Below, piece by piece: positions 45,336 to 55,138 of a DNA stretch of 64,000 nucleotides. The stretch covers positions 1 to 64,000 of the forward strand of contig NZ_JAIBKA010000009.1 of assembly GCF_022603395.1 (NCBI RefSeq). Reading direction: 5' to 3'. Position numbers and translations under genes: made by a program. The stretch's first letter is position 1. Each line of letters begins with the position of its first letter. Under the pieces are notes generated by a model. It did no database searches and was not told the origin of the DNA. It saw nothing but the letters and a program-made list of their open reading frames with translations. The DNA comes from Desulfoferrobacter suflitae (GTDB taxonomy: Bacteria > Desulfobacterota > Syntrophobacteria > Syntrophobacterales > Syntrophobacteraceae).

Positions 45336-45710
45336 ATGCGGGGATTCTTTTTGGTTTTTTCAGTTGTCTGGGTTGCTTTGGGTGCGGCCATTGTTCTTTA
45401 CACTCAGCAGATGCGAAGTTTCCTGAAAGGGCTTGTTTTTGCAATGAACTTGAGGCTGTGGGCCATCGTGCCCACGGTTGTGGGTCTGTTGTTCGTGGCT
45501 GGGGCCTTCATGGTAACGGAAGTCTTCTGGCTGGCCCTGATTATTGGGGTCATTGCGTTGACCAAGGGCGCGTACCTGGCGTTGGCTCGACCGGCTCAAA
45601 TCAATTCACTGTTGGTATGGTGGTTTGACAGTGCGGAAGAAACGGCGACGCGTCTGTGGGGGTTGGTTGCTTTCACCATTGGCGTGGTGCTGTTCGCACG
45701 CCTTTTTTAA
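45336..45710 (+). CDS. Small integral membrane protein, 124 aa
   Basis: Four hydrophobic segments (about 4-22, 42-60, 63-80 and 102-122) with short loops. The family is not recognised. AGGGGG lies about 9 nt before the ATG at 45336; the in-frame ORF from 45138 adds 66 unconserved, polar residues and is not used. It stands alone ahead of mscL, separated by about 430 nt. Confidence 0.6.
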   Translation: MRGFFLVFSVVWVALGAAIVLYTQQMRSFLKGLVFAMNLRLWAIVPTVVGLLFVAGAFMVTEVFWLALIIGVIALTKGAYLALARPAQINSLLVWWFDSAEETATRLWGLVAFTIGVVLFARLF

Positions 45711-46139
45711 TATGCGGATTTTTTTGTCTGGGTACTTGTCTGCGATTGAGTTTGGTCCGCCATTGTGACGAGCGCCGCAATCGCCCAATTGAGGCTGAAA
45801 GCGGCTTTCGGAAAGCGCTGGAGGTCTGCGTATCCAACCCTGCCGAATCCCGCCTGATCAGAATGGACACGGCAATGTCCGGGTAACGGATGATGGCTGA
45901 CAGAATGGGTGCTGCAGGTACGTTTTGGCATGAAGACCAACTTGTGCACCGGTTGCAGTGCGAAACTGGATGAGAAATCGGTAGGCACAATCGGTGCCGC
46001 GGCACATGCTTTGAGACTGCTTGGAGGAAAACAGCTTACGTTCAAGACACTAAGGATTCCGGAAAGGAGGATGTGAAGTAATTGAAAGAAGCGGACAGTG
46101 TACAGATCACCTCATGGCTAAGGCATCAGGAGAAAACAA
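45711..46139. other. Intergenic stretch upstream of mscL; no gene seen
   Basis: 429 nt with no convincing frame on either strand. GGAGGATG occurs near 46067 but no frame of note follows it. The last 20 nt hold the mscL ribosome-binding site CAGGAG. Confidence 0.4.
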
Positions 46140-46568
46140 ATGGGAATGATTAAGGAATTTAAAGAATTTGCTATGCGCGGCAATGTCGTCGATATGGCTG
46201 TGGGTATTATTATCGGTGCTGCCTTCGGAAAAATTGTCAGCTCACTGGTGAACGACGTTATCATGCCGCCTGTCGGTCTGCTTCTCGGCAACATCGACTT
46301 TTCGCAGCTGGCCGTCACCCTCAGGGAGAAGACCGCAACGGCCGATGCGGTCGCCATCAATTACGGGGTATTCATCAATAATGTTTTGGATTTCATCATC
46401 GTAGCCTTTGCAATATTTATGGTCATCAAGCAAATGAACCGTTTCAAGCGCCAAGAGGAAGAGCCCGTTGCTGAGCCCACCACCAAAGATTGCCCCAAGT
46501 GCTTCACCGCCATTCCCGTCAAGGCGACACGCTGCCCGAACTGCACGTCTGAGCTCCCGACCGTGTGA
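46140..46568 (+). CDS. mscL: Large-conductance mechanosensitive channel MscL with zinc-ribbon tail, 142 aa
   Basis: MscL releases solutes on hypo-osmotic shock. The first helix has the conserved [25 protein letters not shown] region (read in parts) and a second helix lies at about 78-98. After the usual cytoplasmic helix an added tail carries CPKC (about 117-120) and CPNC (about 133-136), a zinc-ribbon-like pair that E. coli MscL lacks. AGGAG lies 8 nt before the ATG. Confidence 0.95.
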   Translation: MGMIKEFKEFAMRGNVVDMAVGIIIGAAFGKIVSSLVNDVIMPPVGLLLGNIDFSQLAVTLREKTATADAVAINYGVFINNVLDFIIVAFAIFMVIKQMNRFKRQEEEPVAEPTTKDCPKCFTAIPVKATRCPNCTSELPTV

Positions 46569-46744
46569 AATCGTCGCAGGCGGGGGGGGTGCGGTTTTGC
46601 CCAACTGAGGAAAGCTTCATTACTTTGCAACTTATTAACAATTATAGACTATCGGCTGAATTGGGCGATTTTTGCTTGGCAGAGGTCACTGAATTCAGGC
46701 ATCACAAACAGTGCACACGTGGGCGCACCATATGAGAAGATTGC

Positions 46745-47152
46745 ATGTATCTGCTGCTGGCTGTGATCAACGATGAGGAACTGCTCGATGAGCTCATGAC
46801 CGGTTGGCTGGATATCGGCGTCACCGGAGCCACCGTCGTGGAATCAACCGACCTGCTTCAGCTGATCAGCCATCACGTACCCATATTCGCAGGTTTTCGA
46901 ACCCTGACCAGCGGCGGTATGACGCACAACAAGACCATTTTTACCGCCATTGACCGCCGGCAGATTTTGGATCAAGCGGTAGCTTACCTGGAGGCCCTAT
47001 TCCACGACGCGGGCCGACCACACATGGGAATGTATTGTGTGCTCCCGTTGCTCCGTGCGGGGAAGCTGGGGCTCGAAGTGGATCCCAAACAGCACCGGCT
47101 GCACATTGAAAAGAAGCTGGGACGGGCTGTGAAGGACGCTTCGCAGCCGTAG
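46745..47152 (+). CDS. PII-like small protein, 135 aa
   Basis: The size and strand-helix pattern (YLLLAVINDEELLDELMTGW, then GVTGATVVEST) resemble the GlnB/PII ferredoxin-like fold, in which an N-terminal beta strand is followed by a helix and a second strand. The T-loop-like central region is FAGFRTLTSGGMTHNKTIF. It is convergent with an antiporter pair, so a transport-regulating PII-like role is attractive but unproven. Only distant similarity is claimed; the family is not named. Confidence 0.5.
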   Translation: MYLLLAVINDEELLDELMTGWLDIGVTGATVVESTDLLQLISHHVPIFAGFRTLTSGGMTHNKTIFTAIDRRQILDQAVAYLEALFHDAGRPHMGMYCVLPLLRAGKLGLEVDPKQHRLHIEKKLGRAVKDASQP

Positions 47153-47163
47153 GGCTTTTGTGA

Positions 47164-48534
47164 TCATGCCGGCCGCTGGCCTGGCGGTGCTTCGCCGGTC
47201 AAATTCAGGGCACATCTTAAGGTTATCGGGCCGAGCACCTGATTGAGAGTAATGACGGCGAGCACGATGGTGCAGAAGTAATCACCGATGACGGAAAATT
47301 CACGTGCTGCCAATTGCGCAAGCCCCAGCGAAACGCCCGCTTGAGCAAGATATCCCATCCACGCAAGGCGGTTGTGCAAGGGACGGTCTCTGCTCGCGGT
47401 TCCCGCCAACCAGGCACCCACAAACAGGGCTGCGGCTCTGACGGTGGCAAGGCACAAAGCCAGCAGCCAGGTTTGCCCAAGAGCTGCCAGATTCAGCGAG
47501 GAGCCCGCCAGAGAGAAAAACAAAACATAAATGGGCGGGGACAATCGGTGCAGGCTCTCCATAAACGCCCCGCCCGTTGTGCTGAAATTTTGCACCGTCA
47601 ATCCCGCACTCATGCAGATGAGCAATGGTTCGAGATGCAGCGCGACTTGGAATTGCGCCTGCATGAATTGGTTCAGCCACAGAGACAACCGGGTCACTCC
47701 AAAGCCAAAGAATAGAAGAAAGAGTGCAAGATCATGGCCGATTCGCTCGATGTAGAGCGCTATCCCTTTGCCCGCAATGGCACCCACAACGATGGATGCG
47801 ACGATTTCTGCGGTGAGTGCCGCAAACACCGTATGATCCATGGCGGCAATGGTTGATTGCAGCATTTCACAGACGGTTAGGGCGAGCGTGAAAAGGATGA
47901 TGATGATCACGTCGATCACTACCGTCACGCCCAGCACGGTTTCCGTAAATACCCCGCGGGCTCCGCATTCGCTAATGACCGCAATGGTTGAAGAAGGTGA
48001 CCGGGCGATACAGACTACCCCCAGGAGGATGGCGAGAGTGGCCACTTCGACCGGAGAGAGGTTTTTGGTAAACGCAAATTGTTCAGCCAGGGCGTAAACA
48101 AAAGAGGCTACCAGTGCAAAGACAGCCAGAGTCTGAGCAGCTACGTTAAGTGCAATGGCTTTGACTCTTTTCTTTAAGAAATCCAAGTGCAGGCTGCCCC
48201 CCGCCGTGAGAGCTATGAAACTGAGAGCAAGATCATCGATAAGGTGCAAATCATCCACCATGCCCGCACTGAGGAAGCCGGAGACATATGGTCCTGCCAC
48301 GATGCCCGCAAAAATGTAACCGCTGATCATGGGCAGGCCGATGGCTTTGGCCGTTTGACCGGTGACGAAAGCCACCAGTAGCACCATCCCCAGAGAAAAG
48401 TCTGTCATGCCGGCATGTTGCCAGCTCGATTCCAACGGAACCTTCTGCAGCCATAGTGCCAGCCCGGACAGCAGCAGGAAGGCCAGCACGTAAGGTTTAA
48501 AAGGAGTGGTTTGGGATTTTCGCGAACGTTTCAT
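47164..48534 (-). CDS. CPA2-type cation/proton antiporter, 456 aa
   Basis: The protein has about 12-13 membrane helices in the Kef/NhaP-like CPA2 pattern, beginning with a short charged N-terminus. The GLPMISGYIFAGIVAGPYV block near 65-85 is the family hallmark. No TrkA-N domain follows. The upstream antiporter gene overlaps it by ATGA (48531-48534), so the two are translated together and may form a heteromer. Ion specificity is unknown. Confidence 0.85.
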   Translation of the reverse strand: MKRSRKSQTTPFKPYVLAFLLLSGLALWLQKVPLESSWQHAGMTDFSLGMVLLVAFVTGQTAKAIGLPMISGYIFAGIVAGPYVSGFLSAGMVDDLHLIDDLALSFIALTAGGSLHLDFLKKRVKAIALNVAAQTLAVFALVASFVYALAEQFAFTKNLSPVEVATLAILLGVVCIARSPSSTIAVISECGARGVFTETVLGVTVVIDVIIIILFTLALTVCEMLQSTIAAMDHTVFAALTAEIVASIVVGAIAGKGIALYIERIGHDLALFLLFFGFGVTRLSLWLNQFMQAQFQVALHLEPLLICMSAGLTVQNFSTTGGAFMESLHRLSPPIYVLFFSLAGSSLNLAALGQTWLLALCLATVRAAALFVGAWLAGTASRDRPLHNRLAWMGYLAQAGVSLGLAQLAAREFSVIGDYFCTIVLAVITLNQVLGPITLRCALNLTGEAPPGQRPA

Positions 48535-49730
48535 GCCCGGCTCCTGTGCAACAGTATTCTCAGCAGGTGGGGGCTTGCTGTGTCACTCAAAACGATGGCC
48601 AGCAGTGCAAGGCTGATCACTTGACCGGATATTTCAAAGGGAAAGCTCTGGGCAAAGTCCAACAGGATGACCATGGCCAGTCCGCCCTGATCGACCAGCC
48701 CAAATCCCAGATTGGCCGGCCATTTTTTTTGTGGTACGACAATTCGTGTTACGGCAAACCCGCCCGCCACCTTACCCATGAAGCGCCACAGCCAGTAGCC
48801 GGCGGCCAGCAACAAAATCCAGGCGGTTTCCAGCTCCCATCGTACCCCGAGAAAAACCATCAGAAGCAGATAGCAAGGTTTTTCTATGCTGATCAGGATG
48901 CGGTAAATGCGCTCTTTGTCTCTGGAAAAGTTCACCAGCCCGAAGCCGACGAAAAAGGTGGCAAGCAATGGGGAAAAATTCAGGATCGAAGCCGTGCCAC
49001 TGATCACAATCGCCATCCCGACCACGATCAGGGCGAGCTCGTCATCGTTTGGAAATTTCTGCAGAAAAAGGCTGAACAGTATGAGTAGGACCGAACATAC
49101 GCCAAGACTGACAATGGCCGCCCGGGGGAGGCTCGACCAAACGGAAGCGTCTGTCAGGACCGATGGGCGCAAGACATAAGCGAATCCAAAGATGACCAGA
49201 GCAACAAGACCGTCAATGCTGGAAATGTAGCGCAAGAACCGAGTGAATTCGTGCCTGCGCCCCGGAAAATCCGGAGACATGAGAGCCAGTCCCGTTTGAG
49301 CGGTGCAAGCGGCGGCGGCCGCAAGGGTGAGGGCGACAACCATTTTCTGGGAGGGCGGTATTGCAAGAAAATAGGGTAGAGTGAAGTAGGCTCCAAAGAG
49401 CACCAGAAAGAAAGTGATCCCTGCTTGCAGGTTGGCTGCCGCCAGATATTCCAGGGGAAAGCGACGCAGTTTCTTGATTTCGAACTGAAAACCGTACAGC
49501 AGCCCGATCCATCCGAGCAGTAGGGCAGCAAGGGGAGCCAGCCCGCTCTGCGTTTTGCTGTCCAGGATGTTCAAATAACGCGGGCCGAGCAGGAGTCCCA
49601 GAAAAATGAACTCGATCCCCGTCATGTAGAAGTGGCGCGCAAAAAGCGGCAATTTGAAGTTTCGAAAGGAGAGGTGATATCCGCTGAACGCCAGGAAGAT
49701 GATCAGGAGCAGTGCAAAAATGATCTTCAT
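48531..49730 (-). CDS. Second CPA2-type antiporter-like membrane protein, 399 aa
   Basis: About 11-12 membrane helices. FIFLGLLLGPRYLNILDS near 37-55 corresponds to the GxxxGP block of CPA2 carriers, and NFSPLLATFFVGFGLVNF to a later core helix. The ATG at 49730 begins with the first hydrophobic helix; the ORF to 49790 adds 20 basic residues. It is the upstream member of an overlapping antiporter pair, an arrangement suggesting a two-subunit transporter. Confidence 0.75.
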   Translation of the reverse strand: MKIIFALLLIIFLAFSGYHLSFRNFKLPLFARHFYMTGIEFIFLGLLLGPRYLNILDSKTQSGLAPLAALLLGWIGLLYGFQFEIKKLRRFPLEYLAAANLQAGITFFLVLFGAYFTLPYFLAIPPSQKMVVALTLAAAAACTAQTGLALMSPDFPGRRHEFTRFLRYISSIDGLVALVIFGFAYVLRPSVLTDASVWSSLPRAAIVSLGVCSVLLILFSLFLQKFPNDDELALIVVGMAIVISGTASILNFSPLLATFFVGFGLVNFSRDKERIYRILISIEKPCYLLLMVFLGVRWELETAWILLLAAGYWLWRFMGKVAGGFAVTRIVVPQKKWPANLGFGLVDQGGLAMVILLDFAQSFPFEISGQVISLALLAIVLSDTASPHLLRILLHRSRA

Positions 49731-49798
49731 GGGTCGACCATGTGCTCGAGGCGCTCTCGTGCAGAGCCTCCTCGATGCATCCTTTGCCACCGTTGGGT

Positions 49799-50611
49799 CT
49801 ACAGATATTCGCGGCGCAATGCTTCCAGCATATCCTCGGTCAATCGCTCCGCCTTGCGCAGTTCCGCAAATTTATCCAGCAGATCGTTTACTGTCAGGTG
49901 CTGTTTTTCTTCCCGCGAGATGTCGTCAATGATCTCTCCTTTGTTCATCATGACGGTCCGATCGCCGAGCTCCAGGGCTTGTTGCATGCTGTGCGTCACT
50001 ACGAGGGTGGTGAGCTGTTGCGCGGCGATGAATCGCCGGGTGAGGTGAATCACCTGAGCCGCCGACTTGGGATCCAGTGCCGCCGTGTGTTCATCCAGCA
50101 ACAACACCTTTGGCTTGCTGATGATCGCCATGAGGAGAGTCAGGGCCTGCCTCTGACCTCCGGAAAGCGTCCCGATGACATCGTCCAAACGATCTTCCAG
50201 TTGCATCTCCAGCAGTTTCACTTGCTCTCGATACACCTCGCGTCGTTCCCGGGTCAATCCCACCTTCGGGTAGCTCCTTTTACCGCGCAGGTAAGCCATG
50301 TGCAGATTTTCAACGACGCTCATGTCCGCTGCGGTGCCCATGAACGGATTCTGGAATACCCGCGAAACATGCCTGGCCCGCTGATAATCCATCCTGCACG
50401 ACACATCCTCGCCGGCAATTTCAACGGTCCCGGAGTCCGGCAGAAAAGTGCCGGCCACTCCGTTGAGCAGGGTGGATTTGCCGGAACCGTTGGTGCCGAT
50501 GAGACTGACAAACTCCCCCGCCCGCATTTGCAGGCTGACTCCCCGGAGGGCATGAACTTCATTGACCGTGCCCGGATTGAAGGTTTTGTGCAGTTGCGTT
50601 ATTCGGATCAT
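49799..50611 (-). CDS. ABC transporter ATP-binding protein, 270 aa
   Basis: Walker A is GTNGSGKST (39-47), the signature is LSGGQRQ (about 147-153) and Walker B is LLLDEHTA, with His after the catalytic Glu as in this COG1101 subgroup. The ATG at 50611 starts at the conserved MIRITQLHK; upstream codons to 50665 lack conservation. It is downstream of the fused permease/binding-protein gene, the same three-part system as COG4120/COG2984/COG1101. Confidence 0.88.
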   Translation of the reverse strand: MIRITQLHKTFNPGTVNEVHALRGVSLQMRAGEFVSLIGTNGSGKSTLLNGVAGTFLPDSGTVEIAGEDVSCRMDYQRARHVSRVFQNPFMGTAADMSVVENLHMAYLRGKRSYPKVGLTRERREVYREQVKLLEMQLEDRLDDVIGTLSGGQRQALTLLMAIISKPKVLLLDEHTAALDPKSAAQVIHLTRRFIAAQQLTTLVVTHSMQQALELGDRTVMMNKGEIIDDISREEKQHLTVNDLLDKFAELRKAERLTEDMLEALRREYL

Positions 50612-50696
50612 CACTTCCTCGTCATGTTGCCCCATCGACGCAAGCGCATAGCGGCATCCCGCCATGACTGCTCAGGACGAACGACTCCCCTCCCGT

Positions 50697-52637
50697 CTAT
50701 TGGGCGGCATCCAGAACCGCACGCGAGTTATCGCCGCCGTACACGCGGGTGGCTTTTTCGAGTACCCCCTGCGGGATGGTCATGCCCAGTTCCTTGGCGA
50801 CCTTAAGGTTAATTCCCACAGTGAGTTGGTGATACCTCTCAAATGGGATGTCGCGCGGGTTTTCTCCTTTGAGCACACGTTCCACCAGCCGCGCCGCCTG
50901 GATGCCGCTGGCTGTGTAATCATACCCGAGGGCGCCCAGCGCCCCGTCGCCCAGCCGCTCCACATCGCTCAGGAAAATCGGGATGTGTTTGGGCCGGGCC
51001 GCCTTGACGACCGATTCAAAGGCCGAATAGACAATGTTGTCCGGAACCAGGAGGAAGGCGTCAATGTCTTTTTGAACGAGAGACAATGCCGCCTGGTAGA
51101 CCTCCGAGGAACTGCTGATGGTGGCCCCGATCAAGGTCACGTCCGGGTTCCCACGTATGGCATCCTCCAGCAGTGTGACATTGAATACGGAATTGGCATG
51201 GGCCGGGTCCCAGATAGAACCTATTCTCATGCGACCGGGAATGATGGATCGTACCAGTTCCATGGTCTTGTCCATCGGCACCCAGCCGTATACCCCGGTG
51301 ACATTGGACAGATGATCCGTTGCGGATCGGCCGGCGCCGATGATAAAAGGATTGGCGACCGTGGCAAAAACCACGGGTCTATCCTTGACTTTGTTGATGG
51401 CTGCCTGCGTGCAGGGCGTAGAAATGGGTACGATGACATCCATCCCATCCTGGATGAACTTGTCGAGAATGGTGTTGACGGTGGGCAGGTCGCCGTTGGC
51501 ATTTGCCAGATCGATCGTGCAATGGTCGCCGTTCTTGTAGCCAAGCCTGGCCAACTCCTCGATCAGACTGTCTCGGGTGATGTTCAGCAGACCATGATCC
51601 GAGATCTGTAAGACGCCGATTTTAGCGGTACGGCTGGACGGGTTGGGGACGCCACCGGGGGTGCGGTACGTCCAGACCAAAACCATTGCCGTCAGCAATG
51701 CCGCAGCTCCCAAGCCAATCCGCCGCCATATCGGCTGCGAGAGGCTCCAACGACGGCGGTCTTCTGTAAGGCCCGTCCCGTGCGTCAAAGCCCTGGATGC
51801 CACCAGAGTGGTCAGCACAAAGACGGCGGTCAACAGTTTCAGATCGATCGGGTTCATGCCGAGAAAAAGAGCTCCCGCAATGAGCATGCGGAAAATGATC
51901 GAGCCGACGATCACGCTCAAAACTTTGGCATAGAGCGACCGGCTGCGGATCAGGGATTCTCCGATGATGACGGCAGCCAGGCCGATCACAATGGTTCCCA
52001 TACCCATGCCGATATCGGCAAATCCCTGGTACTGGGCAACCAGGCCGCCGGAAACGCCCACCAGGCCGTTGGCCAGCGCCACGCCGAAGGTCTTCATGCG
52101 TGCCACATCGACTCCGGCAGCGGCAGCCATGATGGGGTTGTTACCTGTAGCACGCATGGAAATTCCTAAATCCGTTTTGAAAAACAACCCTGTCAGCAGC
52201 CAGAAAGCCAGCATCACCGGTAGCAATATCAGAGTGATCCAGGCTTCCGGGTGCAGACCGGGATTGACTGCCTCCAGATAGTCTGGAAAAGTGGCCTGAT
52301 CCAACAGCGGGATGTTCGACCGCCCCATGATGTGCAAGTTGATGGAATAAAGACCGGTCATGACCAGAATTCCGGCGAGCAGACCGTTGACGTTGAAGCG
52401 CGTGTTGATGAAGGAGGTTGCTGCGCCTGCCGCGGCCCCCACGGCGAATGCCGCCAGCAGCGCAATGAGAGGGTGTACCTTGGCCACGATGAGCACCGCC
52501 GCCAGGGCTGCTCCGGAGGTGAAACTGCCGTCGACCGTTATATCGGGGAAGTCATGAACGCGAAAGGTCAGAAATACGCCCATCGTCATGAAGGCATACA
52601 GGAATCCGAGATTCAGTGCACCAATCCACAGTTCCAT
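50697..52637 (-). CDS. Fused ABC permease and substrate-binding protein, 646 aa
   Basis: Residues about 1-290 are a COG4120-type permease with 8-9 membrane helices; FPDITVDGSFTSGAA is its hallmark near 30-44. A further helix at about 303-322 anchors the C-terminal half (330-646), a COG2984-type periplasmic binding protein (KIGVLQISDH, then VPISTPCTQAAI). Usually these are separate genes. Relatives handle amino acids such as tryptophan or tyrosine; the substrate here is unknown. No lipoprotein signal is needed, since the domain is tethered. Confidence 0.88.
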   Translation of the reverse strand: MELWIGALNLGFLYAFMTMGVFLTFRVHDFPDITVDGSFTSGAALAAVLIVAKVHPLIALLAAFAVGAAAGAATSFINTRFNVNGLLAGILVMTGLYSINLHIMGRSNIPLLDQATFPDYLEAVNPGLHPEAWITLILLPVMLAFWLLTGLFFKTDLGISMRATGNNPIMAAAAGVDVARMKTFGVALANGLVGVSGGLVAQYQGFADIGMGMGTIVIGLAAVIIGESLIRSRSLYAKVLSVIVGSIIFRMLIAGALFLGMNPIDLKLLTAVFVLTTLVASRALTHGTGLTEDRRRWSLSQPIWRRIGLGAAALLTAMVLVWTYRTPGGVPNPSSRTAKIGVLQISDHGLLNITRDSLIEELARLGYKNGDHCTIDLANANGDLPTVNTILDKFIQDGMDVIVPISTPCTQAAINKVKDRPVVFATVANPFIIGAGRSATDHLSNVTGVYGWVPMDKTMELVRSIIPGRMRIGSIWDPAHANSVFNVTLLEDAIRGNPDVTLIGATISSSSEVYQAALSLVQKDIDAFLLVPDNIVYSAFESVVKAARPKHIPIFLSDVERLGDGALGALGYDYTASGIQAARLVERVLKGENPRDIPFERYHQLTVGINLKVAKELGMTIPQGVLEKATRVYGGDNSRAVLDAAQ

Positions 52638-52642
52638 GGGCT

Positions 52643-53863
52643 TTATCCTTGCAGTTCAACGATTCCCGCCATTCCTCTGCTGAATAAGGTGCGCCCCAGT
52701 GCATGCTGGACCTTATAAATCGGCAGCTCGGTGATGATGCGGGACAACTCCTGGTCAAACGATTCAATCTTTCTGTTGAGCGGTTCCCGGGCGAAGACCC
52801 CGGCGTGCAAATGGAAATTCTTGCCTTCCCCCACCACCTGCTGCACCCGCGCAGACGCCTTTTTCCCGTCGCGCGCCACGATCCCGCAAGCGACGATGAT
52901 GTGGTCAATTTCCCCCGGTTCCACGGGGAAATTGACCCATTGAGTAAAATTTTCCGCGGCAAAAATGTCTTTTCCATTGGCCGGTCGGTTCTCGCTAATG
53001 GGAGACCGTTTCAGGTGCATTCCCCAAAAGCCCTTACTTTCCGCCAGTAAAACGATCCCCAGCAAGTCGGCCGAACTGATTGTAACACAGAGCTGCGCCA
53101 GTTTGCTCAAATCGACAAAACGCTCCCCATGTTCAAAGGAGAGAATGCGGCGGTAGTCGCCGTTGAAACCAAAGCCATGCAAATACTTGCAGGCGAAGCT
53201 CCCTTTCCCTTGCGAACAGAGCATATAGTCCACTGCAGGACGATTCACGGCAGGGTAGTAGAAAAAGTTGCCCTGTACGGTCATGGCTTCGCCAAAGAGG
53301 TCCTTGTATTCGCCGTAATGTTCGCCCAATGCCGCCAGACCTGTGGCGAACCGGACCTCATCCGAGGTGACCGTCGCCACGTCACTTTCACAATAGGAAG
53401 CGCTTGACAGTTTGTCTGGGGAACCGAACGTGAAGAATTCACCCGGGGAAACGGAGTCACGCTCCAAAGCATCGACCGAGATTCCGTCCATCTCTGAGGA
53501 CACCACCGACAGCGGAGATTTGCCTCCGTGCAACCGTTCTTGAATTTCCTCCATTCCCTCAACCAAGATGAATATTTCCGTCAGGTTGCTCATTTCAAAT
53601 ACGCTTCTGACGGGCGCCGAGATTCGGTGGAAATAGATTACCCCTTCCACCTTTTTCAGCTGTTTGAAGGCCTCCATGAGAACGCGCAAACCGGCGCTGC
53701 TGAGGTAGCTCGTACGGCTCAAATCGGCCACCAGAATCCGTTCTCCGGAGGTGATCAAGCGGTGCATTTCGCGCTGCAGCAGTGGAGCATTCAAACTGTC
53801 GATTCGTCCTTCCACCTTGATCCATCTTATCCCCAAATCTTCTTCAATGTCACAACGGAACAT
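52643..53863 (-). CDS. STAS-domain protein with uncharacterised C-terminal region, 406 aa
   Basis: Residues 1-105 are a STAS/anti-sigma-antagonist domain, with the phospho-acceptor region RTSYLSSAGLRVL carrying Ser (about 55-57). The C-terminal ~280 residues match no family I recognise. The ATG at 53863 has GGAGGGAG upstream. The fused ABC gene starts 5 nt after its stop, so it heads the operon and might report or control transporter activity in a partner-switching cascade; that is inferred. Confidence 0.7.
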   Translation of the reverse strand: MFRCDIEEDLGIRWIKVEGRIDSLNAPLLQREMHRLITSGERILVADLSRTSYLSSAGLRVLMEAFKQLKKVEGVIYFHRISAPVRSVFEMSNLTEIFILVEGMEEIQERLHGGKSPLSVVSSEMDGISVDALERDSVSPGEFFTFGSPDKLSSASYCESDVATVTSDEVRFATGLAALGEHYGEYKDLFGEAMTVQGNFFYYPAVNRPAVDYMLCSQGKGSFACKYLHGFGFNGDYRRILSFEHGERFVDLSKLAQLCVTISSADLLGIVLLAESKGFWGMHLKRSPISENRPANGKDIFAAENFTQWVNFPVEPGEIDHIIVACGIVARDGKKASARVQQVVGEGKNFHLHAGVFAREPLNRKIESFDQELSRIITELPIYKVQHALGRTLFSRGMAGIVELQG

Positions 53864-53929
53864 GGGTTCTCCCTCCACAGCCGGTTGAATCACTCAATGG
53901 ACGACATGCCACGGTGTTGCATCACTTCA

Positions 53930-54454
53930 TTTGTGGGGGTCACCACCATCCGCGACATCCTGAAGCGCTCCGATTGCCCGCCACCTCCCGAGAAGACCAA
54001 AAGCAAGCCCGCCCTTCCCTGGTCGAAGTTCGTCAGCGCCCACATGGAATCGCTGGTGTCCTGCGACTTCTTCACCAAGCCGGTCTACACAGTGCGCGGC
54101 AAGTTCGACGCCTATGTGCTGGTCTTCCTGCATCCGGGCAGCCGCCGGGTCTACATGAGCCAGCCGACCTTTCATCCCGGTGAGGCCTGAGTGATGCAGC
54201 AGGCCAACGCCTTCTGCGAATCCTTCATCGGCACCTGCAAGCACCAGTGCCTGAACCACTTCATCTGCTTCGGGCTCGGCCAACTGGCCCACATCAACCG
54301 CGCCTGGCTCGATTACTACCACACCCAGCGTTCCCGCCAGGGCACCGGCAACAACGTCATCTGCGCCGATTTCCGGCGCACATCCGCAGGATCGGTCAAA
54401 CGGCAGGAGCGGCTCGGCGGCATCGTCGCCTGGCACGAGCGGGAAGCGGCGTAA
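53930..54454 (+). pseudogene. Integrase-core transposase relic with internal deletion
   Basis: Two pieces of an rve-type (integrase core) protein lie in different frames. The first, to a stop at 54190, reads TIRDILKRSDCPPPPEKTK and continues through KFVSAHMESLVSCDFF to RRVYMSQPTFHPGEA. The second (54194-54454) resumes at NAFCESFIGTCKHQCLNHF and reaches RLGGIVAWHEREAA. About 30-40 residues of the core between them are missing. No inverted repeats were found. It marks the left edge of the patchwork region. Confidence 0.65.
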
Positions 54455-54622
54455 ACCACACTTCCTCTATGTAACATCCGCGCCCGTTTTCCGCAAAGCG
54501 GGATTGCTCTTGTCAAAGATTTCGGACGGCGGTTTGGTTCCCAACCACGAATCAAACAGAATTGCCAGCCTCTTCGGCAAACCATTTGCTTTTTCCGGCA
54601 GGCCAAGCATGAATGACACCGG

Positions 54623-55135
54623 GTGCGCAAAAGCTCGGTGGTCGATTGGCTCGTCGCGTTCGAAAATGCCGGGCTGCTGTTCAGCGTGAACATCTTTTCC
54701 AACTCGCCGACCCGCATCAGCCTCAATCCCCGCAAGGCATACTGCATCGACCACGGCCTGGCGGCCTCGGTCAGCTCCGGCATCCTCACCAACCGCGACA
54801 GCCTGCTGGAGAACCTGGTGTTCACCGCGCTGCGCCGGGTGACGCCGGAAATCTTCTATCACAAGACCAAGACGGGCCGGGAGGTGGACCTTGTCGCGCT
54901 GCTGCCGTCAGTGCCGGGACAAGAACGAGCCATACTGCTGGTCCAGGTCTGCGCCTCGCTGGCCGATCCCCGCGTCAAGCAGAGTGAGGTCCGTTCCCTC
55001 TCCGAAGCCATGGTCGAGCTGGCGGTGGCGGAGGGGACCATCGTCACCTGGCGCACCGATGAGACCATCCCCGTGGGCTTCGGTACCATCGAGGTGGTGC
55101 CGGTCTGGCGGTTTCTGCTGGAGATGGAGCCGTAA
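54623..55135 (+). pseudogene. DUF4143-type ATPase, C-terminal fragment
   Basis: The C-terminal half of an AAA ATPase with DUF4143: the VVDWLVAFENAGLLFSV, LNPRKAYCIDHGLAA and TGREVDLVALLP blocks are recognisable, the last being the nuclease-like ExD...K region. The N-terminal AAA domain with Walker motifs is absent. The frame has a GTG at 54623 but no ribosome-binding site. Upstream 54467-54603 reads on the minus strand as an unknown fragment (LGLPEKANGLPKRLAIL), perhaps from another broken gene. Confidence 0.6.
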
Positions 55136-55138
55136 ATC

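Noticed and set aside
53528-53929. Plus-strand ORF overlapping the STAS gene
   Set aside because: Only its 3' part (from about 53930) encodes recognisable integrase sequence; the rest is antisense to the STAS gene.
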